Of a DNA stretch of 64,000 nucleotides, positions 25,146-37,779 are shown one piece after another (the stretch's first letter is position 1; every line of letters starts with the position of its first letter). The notes beneath the pieces were generated by a model. It did no database searches. It had not been told where the DNA came from and saw only the letters and a program-made list of their open reading frames with translations. The translations under genes and the position numbers were made by a program. This stretch comes from Pseudisothecium myosuroides (taxonomy: Eukaryota; Streptophyta; Bryopsida; Hypnales; Lembophyllaceae). The stretch is from NCBI GenBank assembly GCA_951799445.1, contig OX637290.1:1366501-1430500 (forward strand), written 5' to 3'.

Positions 25146-27842
25146 CAAGTCACCTTGCCAAATCTAGGGAAAATTATTTGTGAAGAAAATTGAATGTTGA
25201 GAAAGATACCACTACATTTTGATGCCATCACATATCTACTTAGTAAAGGGTGGAGAGGTCTTTTTATAATGAAATTCATTGTCCAAATGTTATGAATCCT
25301 CAAAGAGTATGAGACAATTTGAAGATGAAAGCTTGATCGTTCATTGTCAAAACGTAGGAATTGTGTTCAATAAGAACTTCAAACCTCATTTTTTGGCATA
25401 GTAGAATAGTTTTTTGGAGGAAAAAAAAATTGAACTAAGAAAAATAGGTAAATAAAGCTAACTTTTTTCTCCAAAAATCATCAGTGATTTTGAGCCCCTA
25501 AAAAAAGTTATGGATAAAATTCGGAGAGGATGTTGAATATGTCAAAGAAAGTGTCCTTTCCAATCCTTCTTTCAATTTTGTCCATAACTTTTGATTAGAG
25601 GCTTGAAATCTTGAATGGATTTTAGAAAATGAAATTTTGATTGATTTCCCAACTTTTTTAAGTTTAAAGTTTCTTGGAAAAAGTTATTCTATTATGCCAA
25701 AATGAGGTTTGAAGTTTTACATTCAACACAATTTTTGCTTTTGACTTAACTAGGTATGAGTGGTTGAGCTTTTACTAATCCTAATTTATATATCTCATAT
25801 GGATTATTCTACTTTATACCACCACAATTCTATGAAGTGAATGTCTATATATCTTTATTGATTCACAACATAAGTGACTATCAAATCTGTGTGAAGTGGT
25901 TTCTAAATTTATCAATATTCTTGATTTTAGTGTTGAAGTTCATTTCACATTTAATTAATTATTTGGCAAAAAAATTATTTTTTTAATTAAATAATGATTT
26001 GCATCATGATTATGTCTGATAATTGTGTGCAACCCCTAGTTATAGAAAATAATCCTAGGTTGGTACCTCCTTCGCGGCTCGGTAGATACCAGCCTAGAGT
26101 TATTTTTCATAATCAGGGGCTGCACACCAATTACCAAGTCTATTTTATTTAGAAGGCACATGAATCCAAATGCAAGGTCCCTACTCCAAAGATCAGATTG
26201 TCATCCACAATTGAAGGCAACCAATACCAGGCAAGAAGATATGTTTGCACCATTAATCACCATTAACTAAATTTGAGCAGACTTATTATTTGATATTCAT
26301 AATTAGGCAATCAATTTTTATGTATAGGTCTCTAAATTAGAAAAGAAAACTTGACTCCTCATGTTGCTTGCTATGGTGTCTTTCAATTGCCTCTAAATAT
26401 ACCATAGCTTGAGGTCACCTTTGGCAAAAAATAATTAAACAATTTGAAGCTGTCTAGTTACGGTAATGAATAAGCTACTTTGATGAATTTAAGGAAACTC
26501 AAACGTAAAGAAAGTCAAAATGTTGGAAAAGCTATGTCATGACATGTCTACATTTCCAAATTCATTTCTCTAACTATACAACAAAACAGGGACATTATGA
26601 AAAGTAGATATTATGAATTCATTAAAAGCCATGACTACCATTGACTTTCCTATGCAATGAAGAAGAACATTTAACGTCCAAGATTATTTGAAGGATTGCT
26701 GAAAGCTAAGAAAAAATATTTAAGAATTGCCAAAAAACTTTGGAACCGACCCTTCCAATTATAAATAATTATTTGGCAAAAATTGAGCCCAAGGTGACCT
26801 AAGGTGACCTCAGGCTGCGCCGGTACATGGCAGTACTTGACACAACGTGGGCAGTTGGGCACACATTGTCGTAGGGGCCTGGAAATGAATGGTTTGGGTA
26901 CTCGCAGCCGCCGTTCACCAGGTAATTGGCATCCAGACCCTGGTTATGGGAAATAACCAAGGGCTGGATGCCAATTACCGGACATAATCATGATGCTAAT
27001 CATTAATTTATAATGAAAATTAAGTTTTTGCCAAATAATTAATAAAAGTTCAAAATGGACTTAGGCACTAAAATCAAGAGTATTGATACATTTGACAACC
27101 ACATCACTTTCATCACTGTCATTAGGTTAGAGAGATGAAAATGATGTTTGGATATTCTTTTTATAGAAGTGGGGTGGTAGGAGGTAAAGCAATCCATATG
27201 GGATATGAAAATTAGGATTAGTAGAAGCTTAACCCCTCATACCTAGTTGACTCAAAAGTTGGAATTGTGTTAAATGTAGAATTTCAGACCTGATTTTGGC
27301 ATAATAGAATAACTTTTTCCAAAAAAAATTGAACTAAGAAAAGTTGGAAAATCAATCTAAATTTCATCTCCAAAAATCCGTTTGAAATTTCAAGCATCTA
27401 ATCAAAAGTTATGAACAAAATTGAGAGAGGGGTTAGAAGGGACATTTCTTTGACATTTTCAAACATCCTCTTTGAATTTATCCATAAATTTTTTTTGGAG
27501 ACTCAAAATTACAAAAGGTTTTTTGGAAGAAAAATTTAGATTAATTTACCAACTTTTCTTAGTTCAATTTTTTTGAAAAAAGTTATTTTACTATGCCAAA
27601 ATGAGGTATGAAGTTCTACATTTAACACAATTCTTGCATTTTAACTATGAGCGGTCAAGCTCTCATCTTCAAATTGTCTCATATTCCTTGAAGATTCATA
27701 ATAGACGATGGATTTCATTATAAAAAGAACTCTCCACCCATTACTAAGTGTATTTGTGATGGCATCAAGATGTATTGGTTTCTTTTCCAACATTTAGACT
27801 AGCATTACAAATAATTTTCCTTGGATTTGGCAAGGTGACTTG
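25146..27842. mobile_element. 2.7 kb element with inverted arms of about 0.9 kb (fold-back type)
   Basis: It begins CAAGTCACCTTGCCAAAT and ends in its inverse (ATTTGGCAAGGTGACTTG). The two arms (about 25146-26055 and 26920-27842) match in inverted order along their whole length: the block at 25220-25290 against 27700-27760, and the CATGATTATGTC box at 26005-26016 against 26979-26990. Each arm holds its own palindrome, built on TTTTGGCATA-type boxes (25400/25700 and 27300/27590). The centre (about 26060-26915) is unique and has no convincing coding frame. A target duplication is not clear. The layout fits fold-back or long-TIR Mutator-like elements; no transposase is present. Confidence 0.75.
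26917..26979. repeat. Near-perfect hairpin in the long-armed element
   Basis: Two arms of about 27 bp (GGTAATTGGCATCCAGACCC and the inverse of GGTAATTGGCATCCAGCCCT) around a 5-base loop. A related, weaker hairpin occupies the mirror position at about 26031-26125 in the left arm. Confidence 0.75.
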
Positions 27843-28163
27843 CTAATTTCCAACATCATAATTTGGCTTTGAAATTTTTAATTATTTTTTGCCAAAGGGA
27901 ACCTCTTGCTATGGTCTAAGTGTAAACATTTTGGTCTAAGTTTAGTTCAAGATTATAAATGATTTAAGAATCACTTAAGAGTAAAATTCATTAGCCAATA
28001 CAAATTCCAAGGTTTGCTACCTGGTGGGTATCTATAATACTCAAGCAGCCCCACGTTATGGCTCATAACGTGCCCCTCTGTTTCCAATGACAGACTACCA
28101 TATGTACAGGAATGGACTACATCATGATTATGATATCAACACTGTACCGAGTGGCCGAATGAT

Positions 28164-28730
28164 TTGGAAAAAAACATGCCCTCCTATGCAACCGTGATGG
28201 GGACCTTCACTTCCACAACCTCGATATGCGACCCCCCGAAATCATCAAATTTTACAAAATGTGAAGGGCCCGCAAGTTGGCTCCCGATAGAAATAATCAT
28301 TATTGTCAACCCTTTTTCGCATTGTCAGTGTGTCAATCAATATAGGGATTGTTTAAATAGCCACCACTGCAAATGCCCTTATATCAGAATTCAAGGTTCG
28401 ATCTTAGTACGTCCAACAACAAAGATCAGATTGCCTTTACTTTCAGCTAGAGTTGTGGGCAACAATGAAGCAGCGAACAAGAAGAGAGCGGGTACTACTC
28501 CAAAAGATCTAGAAATTCGCCGGTCGATCGAATTGGGCATCATCGACGAGTCCTCTTCGTCTTCGGGAACGTCAGTAACTGGATTTGCGCCTTCGATCAG
28601 AGGTGCACGGATCGAGGGAAACCTTGGAGCTCAAGTCATTGAAGCCGCCTTTGTCGCTCTGTCTCTGCTGACGGACTCTGTTCGGCGAGAGACCGGCTTG
28701 TCATCGAAAGTGTGTCGCGGTTCTCGGTGA
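28164..28730 (+). CDS. Candidate exon or upstream transcript of unknown product
   Basis: An open frame of 188 codons whose end coincides with an almost perfect splice donor (TCTCG then GTGAGT at 28728). The second half (from about 28440) has balanced composition and reads like protein, with RRSIELGIIDE, a Ser run and IRGARIEGNLGAQVIEAAF. The first half looks like translated non-coding DNA. It may be the last part of a leader exon for the lectin kinase 700 bp downstream, or a remnant of another gene. I recognise no domain. The local GC content is clearly higher than in the flanking repeats. Confidence 0.3.
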   Translation: MEKNMPSYATVMGTFTSTTSICDPPKSSNFTKCEGPASWLPIEIIIIVNPFSHCQCVNQYRDCLNSHHCKCPYIRIQGSILVRPTTKIRLPLLSARVVGNNEAANKKRAGTTPKDLEIRRSIELGIIDESSSSSGTSVTGFAPSIRGARIEGNLGAQVIEAAFVALSLLTDSVRRETGLSSKVCRGSR

Positions 28731-29443
28731 GTTTATCCGGAGGCGTGCGGATTGTGTGGAATTGTGGATGCTAAGTACTTAAGGAGAATTGGAGGTGATT
28801 TCATGTTAAGTTTGAGGTGATATTGCGGTGATTTGTTGAGTAAATGTCTTCGAGCACTGTTGTTTCGGCCAAGGATAAGTTAAGCTTAAAGCAGAAGCGG
28901 ACTTCGTGCAGTCATATAGGGACAACAGTGGGGGCGGTAACAGTGTCGCTGCTGTCAGTCGCCGCGGCTTTTCATTATTTTCTTTTGCTGACGAGTTGAC
29001 GCTTGTCAGGACGGATTTTGTTGTATTGCGGCCGTCGCTCGTACCTTGCAATAGACATACATTTGGAGCTATCTGAAATCGGCATTGCGAGTGTAACTTA
29101 CTTTCAGTTGATCGGCGGAGTAGCATTCTGATAAATTTTTGTTGTACTGTAAGTGAGGGACAGGAGTTTGGAGAAGCGGCTTGGTTTCCACTTTTTTGTT
29201 GTGGAGTCAGGGAGGGATTACGTTGATTCTTTATTGACTCGAGGTAGAGGACGTGGAGGATTTGAGACAGAGACTTGGTTTAGCTGGAGAAATTCGAATT
29301 TTGCATATTCCGATCGCGAGAGAGGGAGCGAAAGGGAAGTCGGAGGTGTAATTGTTAGCGAAGGAGTTGCTGTGGTGGCACGCCGGGGAAGGGGACGAGA
29401 GCAGAGACGAAAGAGAGAGAGAGGAGAGCTGCGGAAGAGGAAG
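28731..29443 (+). promoter_or_regulatory. Promoter/leader region of the lectin receptor kinase
   Basis: This stretch has higher GC than the repeat DNA around it. It ends in a strongly purine-rich leader (about 29310-29445, GAGAGA-type runs) directly before the start codon, a common feature of plant 5' leaders. I found no convincing TATA box. The purine-rich part is open in the kinase frame, which makes the reading frame look longer than the real protein. Confidence 0.4.
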
Positions 29444-31892
29444 ATGACTAATTCAATGTTGTCCACAACGGCTGTTCTACGTCTCATCGTCCTGTTTGTG
29501 TTCCATATCCCGATTGCAACTGCAGACACGCGAATCACCTTCAACAACTTCTCGCCTCATGGCGATTTCTTCACACTTGGAGATGTGGCGTACGACCCCG
29601 ATCATCGTTCCTACATCCTCAACGCAGGTGCCAGGACGCTTGCTTCCAGAGGGTCTTGCGGATTGCTCATGTATCGGAAAAAGGTTCACATTCAGAATTT
29701 AGCAACTGGGAGAGTGGCTTCCTTCAGCTCCTCTTTCTCCTTCACATTCACCACGCACGGTGTGCCTAGGGACAACATGAGCAACACCTTGGATGGGAGC
29801 GGAATGACTTTTGCCATTGCCCAGAATATACGCATGGCTACCCTGCAGGATACATTCTCCCATTTGGCCCAGTTCGGTACATGCACGATAATTCGACATG
29901 AAAACATTCGAATGACTCCTCCAACCTTTGCAGTCGAATTTGACACAGATTACAATCCAAGTCGCGACAAGGAGCCCAGCAATAACTTCATCAGGGTTTC
30001 CAGAAACGTTGAATATGATTATGATCTGGAAGCATACACTCACAACCTTTGTGGTAATGACACGCATTGCTCGTATTTTTCCAATGGGAGAATTTTCACT
30101 GCTTGGATTGATTTCAATAGCTCATCCCAGACTCTGGAATTCAGAATGGCCAAAGGATTAATTCCCAAGCCCGTCCAGCCTCTGCTGCTCGTTTCCAATT
30201 ACATATTTCCGAGATGGATCGGAGATGAGGTCGTGATCATGTTCTGGGGAGGCTCAGATGTCAACCATCTGGAAGAGCATGAGCTCTTGTCCTGGAGCTT
30301 CTTCAGCACCGAGATATCAGAGTCTAAGTTCCAACGGATGCTTCAATATTTGAAGTCCCAAACGGGGTGGGTTGGTGTCACTTCAGGAGTTCTATTTGGA
30401 ACGCTTGCTGCCTTGCTGATTCTCTGGTCCGTTTTTTCATTTACATCGTCATCCACCAGTTACACTACTTTGGGTTATTCCACAGGACCACGTGTCTTCT
30501 CGTATAATGAGCTCCGCAAGGCAACGGACAACTTTGATGAAAGAACTGTGCTTGGCCGTGGCGGATCAGGAGTCGTTTACAAAGGCTCTTTGGAAGGTGA
30601 GAGGAGTGTTTTTCAGGTAGACTTTTCAGGATGGGCACTAAGTAGTCAATCATGGGTGGACTCCAGGACTCGTGCGTGTTTGTTGTTTGATAGTGTTGTG
30701 AAACTTGCATGTAGTAATAATCCTAAACAACAACAAAAGCTCCTTCCAAAAAGGACAAGTAGGCTTGTTCATAAATTGCATTCATAAACTTAGATAGTCA
30801 TGTTACCACTTTATACACAATTTTCATGAGATGTCTTTATGCAATTGAAAAAAAGTTCAGTTTCATTTAATGTTGTTGAAATCCATGTTTGATCCAGGTG
30901 GTGGTATTTCGGTTGCTGTGAAACAAATCAACATATCAGACTCTTCACAAGCTGAAGCCCTTTTTCATGCTGAAGTGGAAAGTCTAGGCCAAATTCGACA
31001 TCGAAATGTGGTGAAGTTGCAAGGATGGTGTCAAGAGAAAGGCAAATTGTTGTTGGTGTATGAATACTTGTCCAATGGAACTCTCTATGATTGGCTTTAC
31101 AAGAACCGTAGCCAAGAGGTTCTATCGTTGAAAGTGCGGCATACCATTCTTGAAGAAGTGGGTGCAGCCCTAAAATACTTGCATGAAGATTGCTTGAGTT
31201 GTATTTTGCACCGCGATATCAAGTCTAGTAATGTGTTATTGGATGTGGATTTCAATGCCTATGTTGGAGACTTTGGACTTGCTCGTTTGATGGATCCACA
31301 CAAATTGGAGAAGACTACTTTGGCAGCGGGCACATTGGGCTACATGGCTCCTGAGTTGCCCTATACAGGCAAAGCCACAAAAGAATCAGATGTGTACAGT
31401 TTTGGCATCTTGGTGTTGGAAGTGGTGTGTGGAAGGCGCCCCTTGGATTTGCAGACCGTGGAGCCTGAAGATCTTGTGTTGTTGATTGCAGTTTGGCATG
31501 CCTATGAAGTTGGGTCACTCTTTAGTATGGTAGATCCAAGAATGCTTGAGACACCTCAAGCATCAAGCAAGTCTAAACATTTGAATTGGAACACTATCCT
31601 TGGATCCATAGTTGCAGATGTGGACTTGGAAATTGAAATGGCAATAATTGTGAGTTTGCTTCAATTAGGGCTCTTTTGTTGCCTTCCCAATCCCAAGGCT
31701 CGACCTTCTATGGGAGAAGTAAATAGACTATTGCAACAAATTCGAGACATAGGAGATGAATCTTCCATCACAACAATATTCATACCATCATTGCCATCGA
31801 CCAAGCCCCTTGGACTTTATAGTTCATTGGAGTTCTCACATAGCTCTATCAAGAGTACTTCAATTGGACCTTCTCCTACATCATTGGTGTAA
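29444..31892 (+). CDS. L-type lectin-domain receptor-like kinase, 2 exons, 715 aa
   Basis: Exons 29444-30596 and 30898-31892, with a GT-AG phase-1 intron of 301 bp. A signal peptide (about residues 1-27, cleavage near ATA/D) is followed by a legume-lectin ectodomain with LDGSGMTFAI and VEFDTDYN, the second being the metal/sugar-binding loop region. One transmembrane helix lies near residues 308-333, then a Ser/Thr kinase. Kinase landmarks are GRGGSGVVYKG (about 369-381), VAVKQI, HRDIKSSNVLLD (about 489), DFGLAR (about 508), GTLGYMAPE and SDVYSFGI. All catalytic residues are present, so an active kinase is expected. Family members sit in the plasma membrane and act in wall-plasma membrane contact, immunity and extracellular signal sensing. 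The intron cuts the kinase just after the glycine loop, at about residue 385; most flowering-plant L-type genes have no intron. The frame is open back to 29153, but the purine-rich Arg/Glu leader is not a signal peptide, so the ATG just before the hydrophobic stretch was chosen. A second ATG at 29456 is equally possible. Confidence 0.92.
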
Positions 31893-32396
31893 GTTTTTGT
31901 TAAATGATCTTATTTGATGAAGGCCACAGTAATGGTGATTGGCACCAAGTAGTTTTTTACTGCAAGGATATATTTATTAGAAGAGAGTTGAGGGCAAGGG
32001 AGGGCCGCGAGTTATCTTGAGTTCCCGGACTGTAGGAACTCGTCACATTGGCAATCTGACGTAGTTGAGGAAGTGCCACATTATAATTTTATAATTTATA
32101 ATTTTTTTTCACTTAAATATATATGTTTTTTAATCTTTTTGAAATTTTTTTTGAAATTTTTTTTTGACAGCGTTATTTTTGGTTCAGAATAAGGGAATAG
32201 GCAAGGAAATCAAGCCTAAAACGGCCCTCCCTTGCTTTCAAATCTCCCTTATTGTGTTTGCGTTTTTACACTAGATCTTAACCTGATCCCAAATTGGTCC
32301 AATGTACAATTCAATGTGATGTTCCATTCACATGATTTTGGTTTCTTCAACATGGTATATTGTAGCTTCTATAGTTTTAATCTATGTATCCAAACC

Positions 32397-33226
32397 TTAA
32401 TTTCTAAAGGATTGAGGCTTTTTTTTCCATCAAAGAACATTCAAAATTGCCATCTCTATTGCGAAGAGCAAAAAACTTTTTTTTTTTTTTGCATGTCTAA
32501 TAGTAGGATATTATACTAGACTAGTATTAGTATGTATGGAAGAAATTTCAAAAACTTTGATTGCCTAGATTGTAAGCTATTTGCATCCAAAGTGAAGAAA
32601 ACAAGTTTTTTTACACCTTGTTTGACTAGATTTTTTGGCTTTGAATCTTCTTAACTTAAATTTTTTGTACTACTGATTTTGATTTTTTTACTTTTTATAT
32701 TGATTATTTGAGTTGAAAATATAAATATAAAAATTCTAGAAAAAAAATCTTGATAGAAAGAAATTTAAGAAATTTAAGAAATTGCTAGACATTTAACCAT
32801 GTCTAGCAATTTCTTTTAAAATTGTAAAAATTGCATTCAAAAATGAATACTATGAGTTATTTTATCAAGAAAAATCTTAGATTGCCTGAAAAACTAAGAT
32901 TGTCCATAAATTTCTCATTACAAGTCCAAATTGAATGAATCAAAGCCTCACGTGTAAACAAAAATATAATCTTTTAGGATTTAAGAAAAAATTATTTTGA
33001 CTTCTTGTGATTTTTTTGTGTTGCCCGCCAATCTCCATTTTTGGCTTATTGTGCCATAACTTTTGCTGTCAGGGACTGATTGAAATAAAAATTATATATC
33101 CATAAAGCTCTTGTAGAATCACACCTCCTCAAGGAGTTTCAAAAACATTCACTACAAATTGAGACAATTGGAACCTACCTGGACCCTAATTGGCCCCGAG
33201 GAGACAAACAATCCTTTAAGGGGTTA
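32397..33226 (-). mobile_element. TTAA-flanked MITE, copy H (type 2, inverted)
   Basis: Left end TTAA-TTTCTAAAGGATTGAGGC, right end ATCCTTTAAGGGG-TTAA. The interior corresponds to copies B and C in inverse orientation. It lies about 500 bp downstream of the lectin kinase stop codon. Confidence 0.65.
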
Positions 33227-34676
33227 AAATCATTCAAACACTCTATGCTCCGTGTCACCTATATACATGATTAAATTAAAAAATCTCAAAGATAAAATCA
33301 CTCATATCTTTTATGATTGAGTAAAAAAAATTCCAAATCTTTTGTATAGAATTTTCAAAGTGAAGGTGAAGAGAAACCATTCAATCTACAAAATTATACA
33401 AATGAAAAGATCTAAATATTTCACCATTGATAAATATTATAGTAAACAACTATCCATCTTTCTTAGTTGTAGGTATTGTATAAATTTTTCTCAAGGATTT
33501 ATTTACATTTTAAAATCCAATGGCCTTCAAGTCAAATTGCCACTATCATGTTAAATATAACTTCCATATGATTGGTCAATCAAATTTGGATATTTTCATA
33601 TGTAAATTTTTTTTTTAAGTGTTTAAGTTTCAAAAGTTTTGGTAAAGAATCAAACAATTGTGATATTTTTAAAAATAATGTGAATTTTTTTATTAAAATT
33701 GTGATGCATGCTCAAATACATGTTTGAATGATTTGATTTTCTCACCAAAATTGAAGGTCATAATGACATTCCATTTTTATTTAAATTTAAAAACATTTAT
33801 AAATAAAATATAAAAATGAAAAATACACAATATAATTGTGTAATTTAATTTTAGCAAGTAGAGTTTGCAATTGCAATAATTCATTGAGTTTTTGATTGTG
33901 TCCTAATTTTAAAAATGAAATCAAAATAACATTTGTAAGGCTTCAATTCTGAGCCTAAATCAAATGTTAATAATGGATGACGTAAATTCACAATCAAGTT
34001 TTACCAAGGCCCACCTTGCGGGCTACTTTGTTTGGGGATGGAAGGATCTTTAATTCCTCATGGCATATGAGGACAAAATGTATCCACTTAGTGAATTTTT
34101 GATTGCAAATTTGGAGGATTAGAAAAAATCTCATAAATGCTTAAACTAAGTTATTGAGAGTGAGATGTGGACATAGCTATGAAATTCTTTGATTTTCAAA
34201 AATTTTGAATGTGTAATGTTGTAAAATTAAATTATTAAATTAAATCTTATACAAAGATTGGATAGACAAGATTTTAAAACAAGCCCTTGTGACATGAGTT
34301 GTGCAAGTGGAAGTAATCTACATTTTTATACAACTTGAGGCAAATAGAGAACCTTATTTTGATTGGAAGAAGAAATAATTCAACATCTCCTCTATAATGT
34401 TGAAATTGGTGCACCCATGCATCCAATTTTGGAGATTAAAATTTTTAAAAAATAAGATGATCCCAATTTTTTTTTTGGATGTTGAAAAAAAAAATCTAGA
34501 ACATCTCTCTTTGGATTTTAAAAAATGTCATGCACATATTTTTTATTATGTTGTAGGATCCAATTGATTTGATTTGGTTATATTACACCTTAATATTTGA
34601 AGATGTATAATACTCTAAGAGATATTTATTTGTTTCATTTAAAAAAATCTAAAATGAATTCATTTGTTCTTAATCT
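33227..34676. other. Nothing recognised
   Basis: AT-rich intergenic sequence between element copies H and I, with no open frame above 70 codons and no matched repeat. Confidence 0.4.
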
Positions 34677-35613
34677 TTAACCTCTAAAGGCCCAAGGCCT
34701 TTCTTCTGCCAAAAAACACTGAAAACTGCCATTTTTATAGCAAAGAGAAAAAAAATTGAAAAATGTTTTTTTTCCACATCTAACTATCAGATAATACACC
34801 TAAGTAGTATGAGGATGTATGGAAAAATTTCAAAATTTTTGACCTCACAGATTGCAAGATATTTCCGTTTAAAGTGGAAAAAAACAAGTTTTTCAACACA
34901 TTGTGGGATTGAATTTTTTGACTTTGAAACATTTTCACTTAAAATTTTTTCACTACAAAGTTTTGAGCCTTAAGTATTTATAGTGGAGATTTGAGTTGAG
35001 AGTCTAGGGAAAAAAAAATATTCAAAAAAACTTAATTATCATTCCTAAAAAAATTGTTAAGTAGAAGTAGGTACGAGATAGAAGGAAAATCTAAAATATT
35101 AATATATTTTAGATGGAAATAAAATACACTAATCCCAATGGTGAGATTGTTCTATCAAGAAAATTAAATTATGAGAATTTTTTTTTTGAAAAATTGCAAA
35201 AATAGCATTCAGAAATGAATCCTAGAATTTATTTTTTTCAAGAAGATGCTCTAATTGCCCAAAAAACAAGAATGTCCATAATTTTCTCATAACAAATTCA
35301 AATGAAATGAATCAAAGCTTTCCAGATAGACAAAAATATAATCTATGGAGAAAAACTATATATAAAAAAAAAATCAAATTTTTGCAAATTTTCTTTTGAT
35401 GCGCAGGCTACCCGTTGTCCCCTGTTTTGAGCTTATTTGGTCATAACTGTTGTTCCCGGGCACCAATTGTGAAAAAATTATATTCCTACAAAGCTAATCA
35501 GCTTTTCTACCTCCAAAAAAAGTTTCAAAAAATCTGGACAAAATTTCAGCCCGTAGGTACCTGCCCAAAATCCCATTTGTTTCCCGAAGGGACAATGGGC
35601 CTTTGGAGGTTAA
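34677..35613 (-). mobile_element. TTAA-flanked MITE, copy I (type 2, inverted)
   Basis: Starts TTAA-CCTCTAAAGGCCCAAGGCC and ends GGGCCTTTGGAGG-TTAA. The inverted ends match over about 14 bp and the interior is the reverse complement of copies B and C. The length (937 bp) is close to copy C (930 bp). Confidence 0.75.
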
Positions 35614-35989
35614 TCCAATTTTGTTCTAAAAAAGAACTTTCTAAATTTGCATTAATCATCTTTCTCAAAAGACATGTCAATTTTCTTATTTCTAAATAAA
35701 TTGATCATGCAAAATTGTTATCAGTTATAAATCCAACAAGATACAATAGAGAAGTACCTTTGTGATCTATGGATGAAGCATTTTCATTTGTAGAAAAGTC
35801 AAGGATATCACATTCAATGAGGGGCCACCATCTATAGCAAATAGATATAAGGAATTACTCTTCATAAAGCATTGGATGAGAATTCTCATTCAATTTCTTC
35901 ATCCAATATTATTCATTTGACATCATTCACGAGGTACATACATTCTAGCATTGGCATCATTCAATGGACCAAATGACTATTCAATATAC

Positions 35990-36530
35990 AAAAGAAATCT
36001 TGGGCTTAAAGTCAATTTTCATTGGATTTCATTAGATTTTGACATGAGGCACTTCCTTGATGGAAATACAATTTTATTTCCAACCAATTGTCCAGATCAA
36101 AAGTTATGCAGCTCTGAGCTTTTTGAGCAATCCAAGTAGCTTTTGGGCAGCACGTGCAAATTTTTTTTTTTAATTTCTCAAATTTGGTAGACATGTAAGT
36201 AAAACTAACTGACTAACATGATGTAGAATGCAAATGTAAAAAAGCCCCATGCAAAGTGTAATAATCTCACTCTCTAAGAAGTTAAAGTTTATTGATCCAA
36301 TTAGGCCAGGTCAAAAAAAAACTTTTTTTTCTAGCTTCAAATGTTATAATCTTTTAATTTGTATAGTCAAAGTTTCTAAATTTTTTCCATACATTTCCAT
36401 TGTAGTCTAGTACAAATTTGTACAGTTGACTTTAAAAAAAAAAAGACTTCCATTTTTTTCTCACTGCCCTAAAAAATAGGAGTTTATAGAAATTTTTGTC
36501 AAAATGTGCCTTAGTCCTTTAGGATTCAAA
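35990..36530. mobile_element. Partial TTAA-type element, copy J
   Basis: The right part ends TTAGTCCTTTAGG and carries the type-2 style interior (CCATTTTTTTCTCACTGCCC... region). The left part is unclear and the terminal TTAA is not preserved. Confidence 0.35.
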
Positions 36531-36722
36531 AAGTATTTTAAACCCATTTTACTCCTTTAAGACTTTCAAAAAATTACTAGAACAATTGCACTTTAAAAAC
36601 AATGCAAATTAATGCAAATTGCAATGTTGTTTAGTAAGAAATGGAGATCATTGAAGCTAATGTGTTTATATGGTCTAAATTTAAAATGCTTTGGGCTCTC
36701 TTAGGATTGCTTTATACTATAG

Positions 36723-36892
36723 TGGAGGAGTGCACCAATCAATCAAGAAGCTTTGGCCAAGACATGGCTATTGGAAGAAATTGATAGGATGTTGGACAAG
36801 ATGGAAAGACAATATAATAATGCCATAGAAGTCTTGGCAAGTTGTAGTGTAAACACCAATCAAAAAAGTATTCCTGACAACTTTACATATTA
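36723..36892 (+). pseudogene. Short coding-like fragment of unknown origin
   Basis: A plus-strand frame following a possible acceptor (ACTATAG at about 36722) gives about 55 codons with NQEALAKTWLLEEIDRMLDK and MERQYNNAIEVLASC before a stop. The amphipathic helical pattern looks coding. No family was recognised. It could be a terminal exon or a piece of a transposon protein. Confidence 0.25.
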
Positions 36893-36949
36893 AAGTCTAC
36901 CAACCAACTTTAGTAAGAAGAGAGTTTGGGCTGGTTGTAATAGAAATTG

Positions 36950-37600
36950 TAAACCCTAATGGTCCCCATCGACATATTTGGTATTTTGGGGGGTTGTTAT
37001 ACTTGAACTTTGAGAACTATAACTTTTGCATTTGATTTTCAAATTCAATAAAATTTATTGGAAAAGATTCATCTATTTGTTTATTTTGTGTAATAAATTT
37101 TCAGATCAATCCAATATGTATTGAATTTTTAGGAATCATACAAGTACATGGGGTTCAATTTTAGTTCACCAAATTGCATTTTGATGGTTGCAACTTTGGG
37201 GCTTGTTTCTCCTTCATCCAATGTTTGTTTGCAATAAAAATTATAGATTTAAATTACCCTTGAAGTCTACTTATTGTAGTAAAATTTTCATTTCATTCCA
37301 AGTTCTTATTTGGAGTGTTTTTTTGGAAATGGTAGTTGTGGTTTTGTAGTCATAACAATGAACGTTGGTGAATCAAAACAAAATTCCGTGCACTAAAATG
37401 GTTTCAAGAAATTCAATACATTTGTAATCATTTTTAATATTTACTAAAAAAACTAAAAGACATAATTCCTCAACAAGTTCTATTGAATTTGGACATTAGC
37501 TGCAAAAGTTACAGCTCATCAAAATTGACAGTAGTCCAAAAACGTCACATTTGTTGTAGGAAATAATATTTTAATGAAGTTGGAGTTTTCTAGAGGCCAG
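36950..37600 (+). mobile_element. Degenerate TTAA-type element, copy K (type 3)
   Basis: The left end GTAAACCCTAATGGTCCCC is a decayed form of the copy F terminus. The following sequence is collinear with copy F for several hundred bases (CTATAACTTTTGCATTTGA against its counterpart near 21260). The right end is not visible. Confidence 0.45.
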
Positions 37601-37779
37601 GTTTTTTTTGTTTCAGAGGTTGGTAGAAGGCACCCAAGAAACTTGACTTCTAGAGAATGCCTTTAACAAAAAATTCTACTACATACACAATCACGTTATT
37701 TTTTCATGCATGCTTAAAGTTCTCCATTTGACAAGTCTTGGCTGTAGTATACACCCAAATTGGTGAAGAACAAAATTTG

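Noticed and set aside
29692..30067. Minus-strand frames of 84-122 codons under the lectin domain
   Set aside because: They lie antisense to a well-supported lectin coding exon and show no domain.
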